A stretch of DNA of 40,030 bases, taken from assembly GCA_014859375.1 (NCBI GenBank), contig JACUUH010000020.1:1-40030 (forward strand). Reading direction: 5' to 3'. The first letter of the stretch is position 1; every line of letters begins with the position of its first letter. Shown here one piece after another: positions 10,117 through 18,724 of this stretch. The notes under the pieces were generated by a model. It was not told where the DNA came from and did not search any database. It saw only the letters and a program-made list of their open reading frames with translations. Position numbers and translations under genes: made by a program. The DNA comes from Gammaproteobacteria bacterium (GTDB taxonomy: Bacteria; Pseudomonadota; Gammaproteobacteria; Nitrosococcales; Methylophagaceae).

Positions 10117-10242
10117 GCTGTTACGACCATATTGCGGCGGGCTTTATAGGGCAATAATAGACTTTTGTCTTATGCCTCTGCACATGGTGTTTTTAATCGC
10201 AAGATCCCGGGTGGGAATCTTACATTATATTTGGGCTAAACC
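10117..10242 (+). promoter_or_regulatory. Expression platform of the cobalamin riboswitch
   Basis: Between aptamer and start codon lie about 125 nt. The last element is a hairpin at 10201-10221 (AAGATCCC / GGGAATCTT, with one bulge) only 21 nt before the ATG. No T-run follows it, so intrinsic termination is unlikely. A translational mechanism or accessory folding near the initiation region is more plausible. No good Shine-Dalgarno is visible outside this hairpin, and its GGG/GGGA strand may itself contribute. Confidence 0.45.
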
Positions 10243-12066
10243 ATGTCACGTCAGATTAAATTTTTACCTTTAGCTTTAGTTGCTATTACATCAACCTCCA
10301 CTTTTGCAGAAACAGATCTTGAAACTGTTGTAGTTACCGCATCCAGAACCGAACAGTCACTTGATAACGTTTTATCATCAGTTTCAGTCATTACTCGTGA
10401 TGATATTGAAAAATACAATTATCAAACCTTAGCTGAAGCTATTAGTTCATTGCCCGGTGTAACCATTGCTAATACAGGCGGCATTGGCAAACAAACATCA
10501 CTTTTTTTGCGTGGTACCGAATCAAATCACACACAGATAATTTTAAACGGTGTCAAATTGGCAACCAACGAATTTGGTGCCCCCCAATTAGAGCATATTC
10601 CTCTCAATCAAATTGAACGAATTGAGTTGGTACGTGGCCCACAATCAGCACTATACGGCTCAGAATCAATTGGTGGCACCATTCAAATTTTCACTAAAAA
10701 AGGGGCTGATACACTCACACCACGTTTTTCTGTTGCTTACGGAACGCATAATACCAAGCAAACAAATGCTGGTTTAGCGGGTGGCAGTGATAATAGCTGG
10801 TTTAATATTGGACTTGGCTTTAATCAAACCGATGGCTTTAATGCCTGTGATGGAAGAAGCGCAACTTTATTTATTGGTTGCTTTGCCAATGAACCCGATA
10901 AGGATGGTTACCTAAATCGAAACTCGTCCATACGAGCCGGCTACCGTTTTGATAACGATGCTGAGATTGATGTATTCAGTCTTTATAGTGAAGGTAATGT
11001 TCACTACGATGGATATTTTAATAAAACCGAATTTGTCCAACATACCTATGGTGCAAATGTCGACTTTAATGTCACTGCTAATTGGTCAATTAAAACCACA
11101 TTAAGTCAAGGTCGGATGGAAGCAGACAATACTGGTGCAACGGCTGCTAGTTTTGCTGACAACAAACAAAACAACTTCAGCATCCAAAATAATTTCAACA
11201 TTGCTGATAATCACACATTCACGCTTGGTTATGACTTCGAGGATGACAAAATAAAAGAGTCATCAGGCTTTAGTCAAACTGAACGTGATAACCATGCCGT
11301 TTTTGCCCAATTGTTAGGTGAAACCGGTGCTCACGATTATCGCGTAGCCATTCGTAATGATGATAATGAACAGTTTGGTGGACACACCACAGGTAATGCC
11401 GCATGGGGAATCAGTTTAAATAATAATTTACGCACTTATGTGTCTTATGGCACGGCTTTTGTTGCGCCGGCTTTAATTGATCTCTATTACCCCTATGGCT
11501 ATGGTAACCCCGATCTAAAACCTGAGAAATCAAAATCGTTTGAGATCGGGTTTACAGGACAATATTCCACTATTTCCTGGTCGGCAAATATCTACAATAC
11601 AAAAATTAAGGATCTAATCGCACTAGATACTTTTTTTGTGCCACAAAATATTTCAGAAGCAGAGATACGTGGTGTCGAGTTTGACGTTTCAACACAACTC
11701 TCAGGCATTGATTTAAATAGCCAAATTTCGGTAATGAATGCTGAAGATAAAAGCGGTGGTGTTAATGATGGTAATGTCTTGCCACGACGAGCAGAACAGA
11801 CATTTACATTGAATGCCTCTAAATCATTCGGTAAATTTAGTTTGGCCAGTAAATTATTTGTCTCTGGAAAACGCTATGACGATGCCGCTAACACACGACG
11901 TTTAGGTGGCTTCGCCACTGTTGATGTGGTCGGTGCTTATCAGGCGACAAGCGATACATCATTACAACTTAAACTAGCAAACGTATTTGATAAACAGTAT
12001 GAAACTGTGTCTGGCTATAATACTGATGGCGCCAACGTACTACTTTCTATAAATTACCAACCTTAA
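10243..12066 (+). CDS. btuB: TonB-dependent vitamin B12 (corrinoid) receptor, BtuB-like
   Basis: This outer-membrane receptor imports cobalamin, driven by TonB-ExbBD. The 607-residue product has a signal peptide (about 1-22, ending TFA) and a TonB box (ETVVVTA, about 26-32). A plug domain follows (about 35-150), with LRGTESNHTQIILNGVKL and VRGPQSALYGSESIGGTIQI, then a beta-barrel to the end. The length is close to that of E. coli BtuB. The C-terminus is ...SINYQP and does not end in the aromatic residue usual for barrel assembly signals. The riboswitch upstream and the adenosyltransferase downstream make corrinoid the likely substrate. Confidence 0.93.
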   Translation: MSRQIKFLPLALVAITSTSTFAETDLETVVVTASRTEQSLDNVLSSVSVITRDDIEKYNYQTLAEAISSLPGVTIANTGGIGKQTSLFLRGTESNHTQIILNGVKLATNEFGAPQLEHIPLNQIERIELVRGPQSALYGSESIGGTIQIFTKKGADTLTPRFSVAYGTHNTKQTNAGLAGGSDNSWFNIGLGFNQTDGFNACDGRSATLFIGCFANEPDKDGYLNRNSSIRAGYRFDNDAEIDVFSLYSEGNVHYDGYFNKTEFVQHTYGANVDFNVTANWSIKTTLSQGRMEADNTGATAASFADNKQNNFSIQNNFNIADNHTFTLGYDFEDDKIKESSGFSQTERDNHAVFAQLLGETGAHDYRVAIRNDDNEQFGGHTTGNAAWGISLNNNLRTYVSYGTAFVAPALIDLYYPYGYGNPDLKPEKSKSFEIGFTGQYSTISWSANIYNTKIKDLIALDTFFVPQNISEAEIRGVEFDVSTQLSGIDLNSQISVMNAEDKSGGVNDGNVLPRRAEQTFTLNASKSFGKFSLASKLFVSGKRYDDAANTRRLGGFATVDVVGAYQATSDTSLQLKLANVFDKQYETVSGYNTDGANVLLSINYQP

Positions 12067-12079
12067 TTATTTTTAAAAT

Positions 12080-12109
12080 GCTATGGTGGTGAGTCATCAC
12101 CATCGTAGC
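12080..12109 (+). other. Strong intercistronic hairpin between btuB and btuR
   Basis: A 13-bp RNA stem (GCTATGGTGGTGA pairing with TCACCATCGTAGC, two G-U pairs) with a GTCA loop lies between the btuB stop and the btuR start. No T-tract follows, so it is more likely a processing or 3'-stabilising element that sets different levels of the two products than a full terminator. Confidence 0.6.
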
Positions 12110-12123
12110 CATTTATAATTATC

Positions 12124-12729
12124 ATGACTCAAACTAAATCCCAACAACATCAAAAACGCATGCAACGCCAAAAGGCGGTTGTTGACAATAGCATTCAACA
12201 AGCTGATAAAGATAAAGGCCTGTTGTTGTGTATTACCGGCAATGGCAAAGGCAAGAGTTCGTCAGGCTTTGGTATGGTGGCACGAGCCCTTGGTCATAAT
12301 ATGCGTGTTGGCGTTGTCCAATTCATAAAAGGTGCTTTTAGTACTGGCGAAGAAGCTTTTTTCAGACGTTTTCCAGAACAAGTTGAATATCATGTTATGG
12401 GTGATGGCTTTACATGGGATACCCAAAATCTGGAAAAGGATATTGAATCTGCACAGGCTGGATGGCAAGTATGCAAACAACTGCTGACTGATCCAGCAAT
12501 TGATGTGGTGTTATTTGATGAACTTAACATCGTATTAAAAATGCATTATCTCGATACGGATACTGTACTAGCTGATATTGCCGATAGACCACCGATGAAA
12601 CATGTCATTATTACCGGTCGTGGCGCACCAGAAAAAGTCATTAATGCGGCTGATACGGTAAGTCGAATTGAAGATGTTAAACATGCTTTTCGTGATGGCA
12701 TTAGAGCTCAAAAAGGCATTGAACTTTAA
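12124..12729 (+). CDS. btuR: Corrinoid adenosyltransferase (CobA/BtuR type)
   Basis: This enzyme transfers the 5'-deoxyadenosyl group of ATP to cob(I)alamin, making adenosylcobalamin in the cytoplasm. The 201 residues carry the atypical P-loop GNGKGKSSS (39-47) of the CobA family, the block GVVQFIKGAFSTGEE, and VVLFDELNIVLK, all diagnostic. The length matches E. coli BtuR (196). The gene lies 57 bp after btuB on the same strand, so both are probably under the upstream riboswitch. No clear Shine-Dalgarno precedes the ATG. Confidence 0.95.
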   Translation: MTQTKSQQHQKRMQRQKAVVDNSIQQADKDKGLLLCITGNGKGKSSSGFGMVARALGHNMRVGVVQFIKGAFSTGEEAFFRRFPEQVEYHVMGDGFTWDTQNLEKDIESAQAGWQVCKQLLTDPAIDVVLFDELNIVLKMHYLDTDTVLADIADRPPMKHVIITGRGAPEKVINAADTVSRIEDVKHAFRDGIRAQKGIEL

Positions 12730-13024
12730 TAGATAAAATGCACTGTTTTGGGGCTGTCACTAAACTGTAATAGTTACCCACATTTTCTGTGGATAACTCT
12801 GTGACTAACTTGAGTTTAAATCGATTTTAGCCTCATCTGTCAGCAACTTGCTCAGATTGGTTAAAAATTAACCACATCATCAATCATATAAATATCAATA
12901 ACTTAGAGTGTTATCATTGATGATCAATAGCTTAGCGCTGCATTGTAATAAGCAGTTTGAGACCCCAACTTAAATGATGAATAACTTTTTTCTATAAGTG
13001 AATAATTATAAAGACGCTTTTGCT
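12730..13024. other. Gene-free region with several hairpins (btuR-clpA convergent gap)
   Basis: No convincing gene lies here. Structures seen are: an 11-bp stem with one mismatch, AGTTACCCACA / TGTGGATAACT (12772-12798), flanked by GTCAC (12756) and GTGAC (12801) that could extend it; a perfect GGTTAA-AAA-TTAACC (12859-12873); and an imperfect ATCAAT...ATTGAT stem around 12894-12924. The first probably ends the btuR transcript, although it lacks a clean T-tract. Confidence 0.45.
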
Positions 13025-13025
13025 G

Positions 13026-13061
13026 TTTCTTGCCCGATAGTGAGCACTCTCGGGCAAGAAA
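13026..13061 (-). terminator. Strong hairpin just after clpA
   Basis: A perfect 12-bp inverted repeat (TTTCTTGCCCGA / TCGGGCAAGAAA) encloses a smaller AGTG/CACT stem. It begins 5 bp beyond the clpA stop. A continuous T-run is missing on both sides, so it may be a terminator assisted by other factors or a 3'-end stabiliser for the clpA message. Confidence 0.6.
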
Positions 13062-13066
13062 TAGTT

Positions 13067-15319
13067 CTAAACGTTTGTGGTTTCTTTTACAAATTCTAAG
13101 GCTAGTTCATTATCTTTAAGCACAACGTTAACATGACCACCCTCGCTCAACTGACCAAACAATAATTCATCAGCCAAAGGACGTTTCACTTTTTCTTGAA
13201 CTAAACGTGCCATCGGTCTTGCTCCCATTGCGACATCATAGCCATGTTCGGCCAACCATTGTCGTGCATCATCATCAATTTCAAGTGTGACGTTTTTATC
13301 TTGAAGCAGCATTTCCAATTCAAGAATAGCTTTATCAGCAACACGCAAAATAGCGTCTGCTGCTAACGGTTTGAACTGAATAATACCGTCTAAACGATTT
13401 CTAAACTCAGGGCTAAATGAACGTTTAATGACTTCCATACCATCTGTTTGGTGATTTTGTTGGGTAAAGCCCATAGAAGCGCGACCCATTTCTTGGGCAC
13501 CGGCATTACTGGTCATAACCAATACCACATGACGGAAATCAGCTTTACGACCATTATTGTCAGTTAATGTACCGTGATCCATTACTTGCAGTAACAAGTT
13601 AAATACATCGGGATGTGCTTTTTCAATTTCATCAAGCAATAACACAGCATGAGGCTGTTTGGTAATAGCTTCTGTCAACAAGCCGCCTTGGTCATACCCA
13701 ACATAACCTGGTGGTGCACCAATCAACCTTGATACAGTATGACTTTCCATATATTCAGACATATCAAATCGAATCAGCTCAACACCCAAATTAAGTGCTA
13801 ACTGCCGTGTAACTTCAGTTTTACCGACACCGGTTGGGCCTGCAAATAAGAAAGCACCGGTTGGTTTTTCTGGATGGCCCAAACCTGAACGAGCCATTTT
13901 AATTGCAGAAGATAAGGTGGCTATCGCTTCATCCTGACCAAAAATAACGTGTTTAAGATTTTTCTCTAAATTACGTAAATTATCTTTATCCGCATTATTA
14001 ACTGTTTTAGCCGGAATTCTGGCAATCTTGGCAACAATATTTTGGATATCGGTCACACCAATCAATTTTTTACGTTTTGACTTTGGCAAAATACGTTGAG
14101 CAGCACCGACTTCATCCAACACATCTATCGCTTTATCTGGTAAAAAACGATCATTAATATGTCGGTTTGCTAATTCCGCAGCCTGCTCAAGGGCTGCATT
14201 GCTATAACGTACATGGTGATGTGATTCCAGGTTTGGTTTTAAACCTTTTAAGATCAATACCGTTTCTTGAACTGAAGGTTCTGGCACATCAATTTTTTGG
14301 AATCGACGTGTCAACGCATGGTCATGTTCAAAAATACCACGGTATTCTTTAAAGGTAGTTGAACCTATGCATTTTATTTCGCCGGTAGCTAATAATGGTT
14401 TGAGCAAGTTTGCTGCATCCATTGCACTATTTCCGGCCGAACCTGCACCAATTAGGGTATGAATTTCATCGATAAACAGAATTGCATCGGGTTGTTTTTG
14501 AATTTCACGCAATAAAGCTTTCAAACGTTTTTCAAAATCACCACGGTATTTTGTACCGGCAACTAAAGCGCCCATATCAAGTGAGTAAATAACAGCTGTT
14601 TCTAAAATTTCAGGTACGTCACCCAAGACGATACGTCTTGCTAGTCCTTCGGCCAGAGCCGTTTTTCCTACGCCAGCTTCACCAACAAACAGTGGATTAT
14701 TTTTACGTCTACGGCACAGAATTTGTAAGGTTCGCTCTATTTCGTGCTCGCGACCAATCAATGGATCGATTTTTCCAGCTTCAGCAAGCTTATTAAGATT
14801 AGTTGCATAGATCGACAGTGGACTTTTGGCGTCATCCGCCATCGATTTTTCAGCCATATCGTGTTCATCAGTCTCAATATCTAACACATCCTCATTGGCG
14901 CTGTGGGTGATCGCATTGACTACATCAAGACGTGTGACATCTTGTTTTTGAAGCAAATAAACCGCTTGCGATTGCTGTTCTGAGAAAATTGATACCAACA
15001 CATTTGCACCGGTCACTTCTTTGCCGCCCGATGACTGCACATGCATCACCGCGCGCTGTAAAATCCGTTGAAAAGCAAGTGTTGGCTGTGTTTCACGTTC
15101 GCTGTCTTCTGCCAGTGTTGCAACATTATCTGCGAGAAAATCACTCAATTCTTGCCTTAAGTCTGTGATGTTGACATCACAGGCCTTCAAAACGGCCAAG
15201 GCTTGTCCATTTTCCAACAAAGCTAACATTAAATGCTCTACGGTCAGAAACTCATGAGATCGTTTTCGAGCATAACTAAACGCTTGGCTTAAAGTTTGTT
15301 CGAGCTCTTTACTTAGCAT
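13067..15319 (-). CDS. clpA: ATP-dependent Clp protease ATP-binding subunit ClpA
   Basis: This AAA+ unfoldase feeds substrates, including N-degron proteins delivered by ClpS, into ClpP in the cytoplasm. The 750 residues show the Clp N-domain (about 1-145), a first AAA+ module with Walker A GEAGVGKT (213-220) and Walker B ILFIDEIHT, and a second module with GPTGVGKT and VLLLDEIEKAHPDVFN. The C-terminal D2 small domain ends the protein. The absence of a ClpB-type middle coiled coil supports ClpA. The adaptor gene clpS lies upstream on the same strand, separated by a REP-like element. Confidence 0.96.
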   Translation of the reverse strand: MLSKELEQTLSQAFSYARKRSHEFLTVEHLMLALLENGQALAVLKACDVNITDLRQELSDFLADNVATLAEDSERETQPTLAFQRILQRAVMHVQSSGGKEVTGANVLVSIFSEQQSQAVYLLQKQDVTRLDVVNAITHSANEDVLDIETDEHDMAEKSMADDAKSPLSIYATNLNKLAEAGKIDPLIGREHEIERTLQILCRRRKNNPLFVGEAGVGKTALAEGLARRIVLGDVPEILETAVIYSLDMGALVAGTKYRGDFEKRLKALLREIQKQPDAILFIDEIHTLIGAGSAGNSAMDAANLLKPLLATGEIKCIGSTTFKEYRGIFEHDHALTRRFQKIDVPEPSVQETVLILKGLKPNLESHHHVRYSNAALEQAAELANRHINDRFLPDKAIDVLDEVGAAQRILPKSKRKKLIGVTDIQNIVAKIARIPAKTVNNADKDNLRNLEKNLKHVIFGQDEAIATLSSAIKMARSGLGHPEKPTGAFLFAGPTGVGKTEVTRQLALNLGVELIRFDMSEYMESHTVSRLIGAPPGYVGYDQGGLLTEAITKQPHAVLLLDEIEKAHPDVFNLLLQVMDHGTLTDNNGRKADFRHVVLVMTSNAGAQEMGRASMGFTQQNHQTDGMEVIKRSFSPEFRNRLDGIIQFKPLAADAILRVADKAILELEMLLQDKNVTLEIDDDARQWLAEHGYDVAMGARPMARLVQEKVKRPLADELLFGQLSEGGHVNVVLKDNELALEFVKETTNV

Positions 15320-15399
15320 GGTGTTTGCCTCTTTTGTCTGTCTAATGGCAGCTGTAATATACCTGTGGTCATTAATTTGCTGTTAAATTACTCAATCTG

Positions 15400-15477
15400 G
15401 TCATTGCCGTAACAGCGGCAATCCAACGATAGCGATGAGTTTCACGTCCTATGGTTCCCCGCATTGGCGAGGATGAC
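15400..15477. repeat. Inverted pair of GTCAT-headed REP-like hairpins (BIME-like)
   Basis: The plus strand begins GTCATTGCCG and forms the stem ATTGCCG / CGGCAAT (15403-15422). The minus strand, read from 15477, begins GTCATCCTCGCC and forms CCTCGC / GCGGGG with a G-U pair (about 15456-15472). Two REP-type units in head-to-head orientation, each led by GTCAT, is the layout of bacterial interspersed mosaic elements. It occupies the clpS-clpA gap and could modulate clpA levels. Confidence 0.6.
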
Positions 15478-15520
15478 AAAAGATGCGTTTGTGCAAATTG
15501 AACTGTCATGGCTGTTATAT

Positions 15521-15841
15521 TTACTCTTGTTCCATCGTACATTGCAACGGATGCCCATGGTGCTGGGCGTAACTATTGGCCTGTTCAACTTTAGCCTCAG
15601 CAATTTCAAACGTGAACAATCCACATGGTGCCTTACCTTCAGTATGCACTTGTAGCATCGTCTTGGTAGCGCCTTCTCTGCCCATATTAAATAAGCTTTC
15701 TAGTACTTCAACCACAAAATCCATCGGTGTGTAGTCGTCGTTAAGCATCAACACCCTATACTTAGGCGGTTGTTTTAATTCAGGTTTTGCAGGTGACATT
15801 GTCAGCTGATGTTCACCATGCCAATCGTGTTCATTGCTCAT
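15521..15841 (-). CDS. clpS: ClpS, adaptor of the ClpAP protease
   Basis: ClpS binds N-degron substrates and the ClpA N-domain. The 106 residues contain the core PPKYRVLMLNDDYTPMDFVVEVL (about 25-47), with the NDDYTPMDFV binding motif, and the C-terminal signature AEAKVEQANSYAQHHGHPL. The length is normal. It lies 5 bp downstream of grxD and 201 bp upstream of clpA, the usual clpS-clpA pairing. Confidence 0.95.
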   Translation of the reverse strand: MSNEHDWHGEHQLTMSPAKPELKQPPKYRVLMLNDDYTPMDFVVEVLESLFNMGREGATKTMLQVHTEGKAPCGLFTFEIAEAKVEQANSYAQHHGHPLQCTMEQE

Positions 15842-15846
15842 AGTTT

Positions 15847-16164
15847 TTAATTACTCGCTTGTTTGACCATAGTCTGTAAATCACCACTTTCGTACAGTTG
15901 CATTATGATGTCGCAGCCACCAATCAGCTCGCCTTTAATATAAAGCTGTGGAAACGTAGGCCAATCGGCATAACGATGTAAATTTTCACGTACCTCAGGT
16001 TCTGCTAATACATTTATATAAGCATATTCCGCGCCACAAGCAGATAAGGCTTGTGATGAGCGACTTGAAAAGCCACATTGCGGAAATTCAGGTGTGCCTT
16101 TCATAAACAAGATCACCGAATTTGATTCTATTGCTTGTTTGATTCTATCCATTACATCCATCAT
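15847..16164 (-). CDS. grxD: Monothiol glutaredoxin, Grx4/GrxD type
   Basis: This CGFS glutaredoxin binds and transfers [2Fe-2S] clusters with glutathione. The active motif CGFS is at residues 30-33, preceded by the conserved K22 in FMKGTPEFPQ. The WPTFPQLYIKGELIGGCDI block completes the glutathione and cluster site. The 105-residue length fits. Several methionines lie near the N-terminus (M1, M2, M5), so the exact start is uncertain. It is followed after 5 bp by clpS, so both share a transcript. Confidence 0.94.
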   Translation of the reverse strand: MMDVMDRIKQAIESNSVILFMKGTPEFPQCGFSSRSSQALSACGAEYAYINVLAEPEVRENLHRYADWPTFPQLYIKGELIGGCDIIMQLYESGDLQTMVKQASN

Positions 16165-16239
16165 AAAACCCTATTTTAAGATTAATAAATTTATTCAAAT
16201 CATTAGGTGGAGCTTCGCTTGGTTAAATTCAAGGTTATG

Positions 16240-17082
16240 CTAGTTGTAATTATGTTGCAATAACCCCAACACACCTTCTAAGCCACAATAATTTAATGCT
16301 GTTTTTGCCTGTTGCTGTACTTTTGGTTTGGCATGATAGGCCACGCTCAATCCAGCCTGATCCATCATTAACAAATCATTGGCGCCATCACCGATAGCGA
16401 CAACCTGCTTCGGTAATATCCCAAGTTTGTCACAATGTTCTAATAAAAAATCTGCTTTTGCTTTAGCCCCACACACCTCACCAACAACTTCACCAGTCAA
16501 TTTACCGTTATCCTCAGCCAAGACATTTGCCATAGTGAAATCTAAGCCTAAACGTTGTTTTAGTCGTTGCGTAAAGAAGGTAAAACCACCTGAAACCAGT
16601 GCCGTTTTAATGCCATGTTGTTGCAGACTTTTCAACATTACTTCAGCACCTGGGTTCAATTGTAATCGCTGCTGATAAACTGCTTCTAATGCTGTTACAT
16701 CTAGCCCTTTTAACAAAGACACGCGTTGTCTCAATGAAGTTTCAAAATCAATTTCGCCTCGCATCGCAGCCTCCGTTATGTCAGCAACTTGCGGTTTAAC
16801 ATTGATAAAGTCAGCAATCTCATCGACACATTCAATGTTTATTAATGTTGAATCCATATCGGTAACGAAAAAGCGAGTTTGCTCGACATCAAAATCGGCA
16901 GGAATAATATTAATATCAACGTTATACTGATTTCGTAACACATCTAATTCAATCAGATCAGCTTTATCTGTATCAATAATGGCATAAGCCGAATCTCGGC
17001 TTATTTTTCCATCAACTTTGATTGAAATTTGTTCAACAACATCTCTATTAAGATGTGATCCCTGCAAAATTAATCGCGACAT
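16240..17082 (-). CDS. serB: Phosphoserine phosphatase
   Basis: The enzyme makes L-serine from O-phosphoserine, the last step of the phosphorylated pathway. The HAD nucleophile motif DMDST is at residues 75-79. Motif II is in TALVSGGFTFFTQRL, and the C-terminal motif VAIGDGANDLLMM completes the Mg2+ site. At 280 residues it is shorter than E. coli SerB (322). The N-terminal about 65 residues form a reduced regulatory-like domain. It sits between grxD and ppa on the same strand with its own gaps. Confidence 0.95.
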   Translation of the reverse strand: MSRLILQGSHLNRDVVEQISIKVDGKISRDSAYAIIDTDKADLIELDVLRNQYNVDINIIPADFDVEQTRFFVTDMDSTLINIECVDEIADFINVKPQVADITEAAMRGEIDFETSLRQRVSLLKGLDVTALEAVYQQRLQLNPGAEVMLKSLQQHGIKTALVSGGFTFFTQRLKQRLGLDFTMANVLAEDNGKLTGEVVGEVCGAKAKADFLLEHCDKLGILPKQVVAIGDGANDLLMMDQAGLSVAYHAKPKVQQQAKTALNYCGLEGVLGLLQHNYN

Positions 17083-17093
17083 GATTCACCCTG

Positions 17094-17121
17094 GATCTAT
17101 AAAAAAAGATCTATAAAAAAA
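17094..17121. repeat. 14-bp tandem duplication
   Basis: Two perfect adjacent copies of GATCTATAAAAAAA lie between serB and the ppa terminator. On the minus strand they supply two T-runs after the terminator stem. This is probably a slippage product. Confidence 0.8.
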
Positions 17122-17155
17122 TCGGCGAGACTGATCGCTAAACCAGCTCGCCGAT
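17108..17155 (-). terminator. Rho-independent terminator of ppa
   Basis: On the minus strand a 9-bp stem (ATCGGCGAG / CTCGCCGAT, 17121-17155) is followed directly by a run of Ts, 23 bp after the ppa stop. It separates ppa from serB, so serB needs its own promoter or read-through. Confidence 0.88.
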
Positions 17156-17177
17156 ATCATTAGTTCTTACTTTTAGC

Positions 17178-17717
17178 TTAAAAGTGTGGTTTAACTTTGG
17201 CTGAGTTGAAGTTTTCTAAACTTGACATGATTTCAGCTTTGGCTTGTTCAATCCCTAGCCAGCCGTCGATCTTAACCCATTTGTTTTTTTCAAGATCTTT
17301 GTAGTGCTCAAAGAAATGCGCTAGTTTTGCCAACTTGCGTGGTGACACGTCACCGATATCGTTAATATCGTCATACATTGGATCATGTGGTACAGCTAAT
17401 ATTTTGGCATCTTCACCTGATTCATCCGTCATTTTCAACATGCCTACTGGACGACATTCCACGACAGAACCACTAATCAATGCGTAAGGACTCATTACCA
17501 ACACATCCACTGGGTCACCATCATCAGACAAGGTATGAGGGATGTAACCATAGTTACATGGGTAGAACATCGCGGTATTCATAAAGCGATCAACAAATAA
17601 TGCCCCGGTTTCTTTATCTACTTCGTATTTGACAGGATCTGAATGTGATGGAATTTCAATAATCACATTAATATCATCCGGTAAATTTTTGCCCGAACTA
17701 ACCAAGTTAAGACTCAT
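17178..17717 (-). CDS. ppa: Soluble inorganic pyrophosphatase, family I
   Basis: This cytoplasmic enzyme hydrolyses pyrophosphate to phosphate and so pulls biosynthetic reactions forward. The 179 residues include the family I signature [10 protein letters not shown] (about 66-75), with its metal-binding aspartates, [16 protein letters not shown], and [21 protein letters not shown] lies 10 nt before the ATG. A membrane pyrophosphatase gene lies 1.1 kb away on the opposite strand, so the cell has both ways of handling pyrophosphate. Confidence 0.96.
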   Translation of the reverse strand: MSLNLVSSGKNLPDDINVIIEIPSHSDPVKYEVDKETGALFVDRFMNTAMFYPCNYGYIPHTLSDDGDPVDVLVMSPYALISGSVVECRPVGMLKMTDESGEDAKILAVPHDPMYDDINDIGDVSPRKLAKLAHFFEHYKDLEKNKWVKIDGWLGIEQAKAEIMSSLENFNSAKVKPHF

Positions 17718-17755
17718 AACAACATTACTCCAATAAGCGTAAATTAAATCGCAAC

Positions 17756-17804
17756 ATTATATACTTAAACAAGTCATGATTAAACGTTGGTAACGTTGCC
17801 AACG
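17756..17804 (-). promoter_or_regulatory. ppa promoter with an upstream palindrome
   Basis: The minus strand carries a perfect -10 TATAAT (17756-17761) and, 17 bp upstream, a weak -35 TTTAAT (17779-17784). Next to the -35 is a 20-bp near-perfect palindrome, CGTTGG-N8-CCAACG (17785-17804). Its centre AACGTT is also symmetric. The position suits an activator site, but the protein is unknown. Confidence 0.5.
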
Positions 17805-17854
17805 GCTTTGATTTAATTTTAGGCTAGTTTAGTCATTTCGATTTAACACCTTTC

Positions 17855-18655
17855 TTATACTGTTGTCTCAAACCACATTTTTACAGCCACCAGTAGTAAT
17901 ACAATAGAAAAGATGCGTTGCAGTGTATCAACAGGTAAGCGTTTGGCAATACTTGCTCCTAGTCGTGCAAATATAATGCTGGTGCTGACTATACCTAAAA
18001 AGGCTTTCCAATCTACAAAACCGGTTTGCCAAGCATTATCTGAAACAGAGATCTCGCTGCCTAAATAAATAAAGCCGACAACAGCAGCCAAAGAAATAGG
18101 AAATCCACAGGCAGCAGAGCTACCAATTGCCTGCTTAATTGATTGTTTTGCTGTGACTAAATAGGGCACGATTAAGGTGCCGCCTCCAATTCCCAACAGC
18201 GCTGAAATAGTTCCCGTTAACAGACCAAATCCTAATAATGATTTTGTTTTTATTAATGATGTAGATCGTATAGAAAACGACGGAAGCCAGTCTCTCACTG
18301 CCATGATAAACATAAATATCGCAAAGATTTGTTGTAACACCCTACTCGATATACTTACAGCAAAATAAGTACCTGCCAAGGCACCTAGAAGTAAAGCTGG
18401 AGCTAATATTCTGACTAAATACCAGTTGATATGGTGATAGCGATAGTGCCAATAGGCAGATGACAATGATGTCACAACAATCGTCATTAATGATGTACCT
18501 ACGGCAAAATGCATAATAAAGTCATTATTCATTCCTTGCCATTGATAGACCATAACCAAGGCTGGCACCACAATAATACCGCCACCTAAACCGAATAAGC
18601 CAGCGCTTGTACCAGCCAATACGCCTATGCTGAGATAGATTATCCATTCAATCAT
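17855..18655 (-). CDS. TauE/SafE-family membrane permease
   Basis: This 266-residue protein with about eight transmembrane helices belongs to the TauE/SafE (DUF81) family, thought to move sulfite, sulfonates or related anions across the inner membrane. Two repeated glycine-rich motifs typical of the family are visible: GLFGLGGGIIVVPAL (about 20-34) and ALLGIGGGTLIVPYL in the second half. It is divergent from hppA and has no sulfur gene next to it, so the substrate is unassigned. Confidence 0.85.
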   Translation of the reverse strand: MIEWIIYLSIGVLAGTSAGLFGLGGGIIVVPALVMVYQWQGMNNDFIMHFAVGTSLMTIVVTSLSSAYWHYRYHHINWYLVRILAPALLLGALAGTYFAVSISSRVLQQIFAIFMFIMAVRDWLPSFSIRSTSLIKTKSLLGFGLLTGTISALLGIGGGTLIVPYLVTAKQSIKQAIGSSAACGFPISLAAVVGFIYLGSEISVSDNAWQTGFVDWKAFLGIVSTSIIFARLGASIAKRLPVDTLQRIFSIVLLLVAVKMWFETTV

Positions 18656-18695
18656 AATATATCCAACGTCCTTTCCTTCATCACTAGCTAAGACC

Positions 18696-18724
18696 TTTAC
18701 AGGGTAGAGTAATACAGGTATAAA
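18696..18724 (+). promoter_or_regulatory. Promoter of hppA
   Basis: TTTACA (18696-18701) and TATAAA (18719-18724) are 17 bp apart, each one base off consensus. The start would lie near 18731, leaving a leader of about 75 nt before the hppA ATG. Confidence 0.6.
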
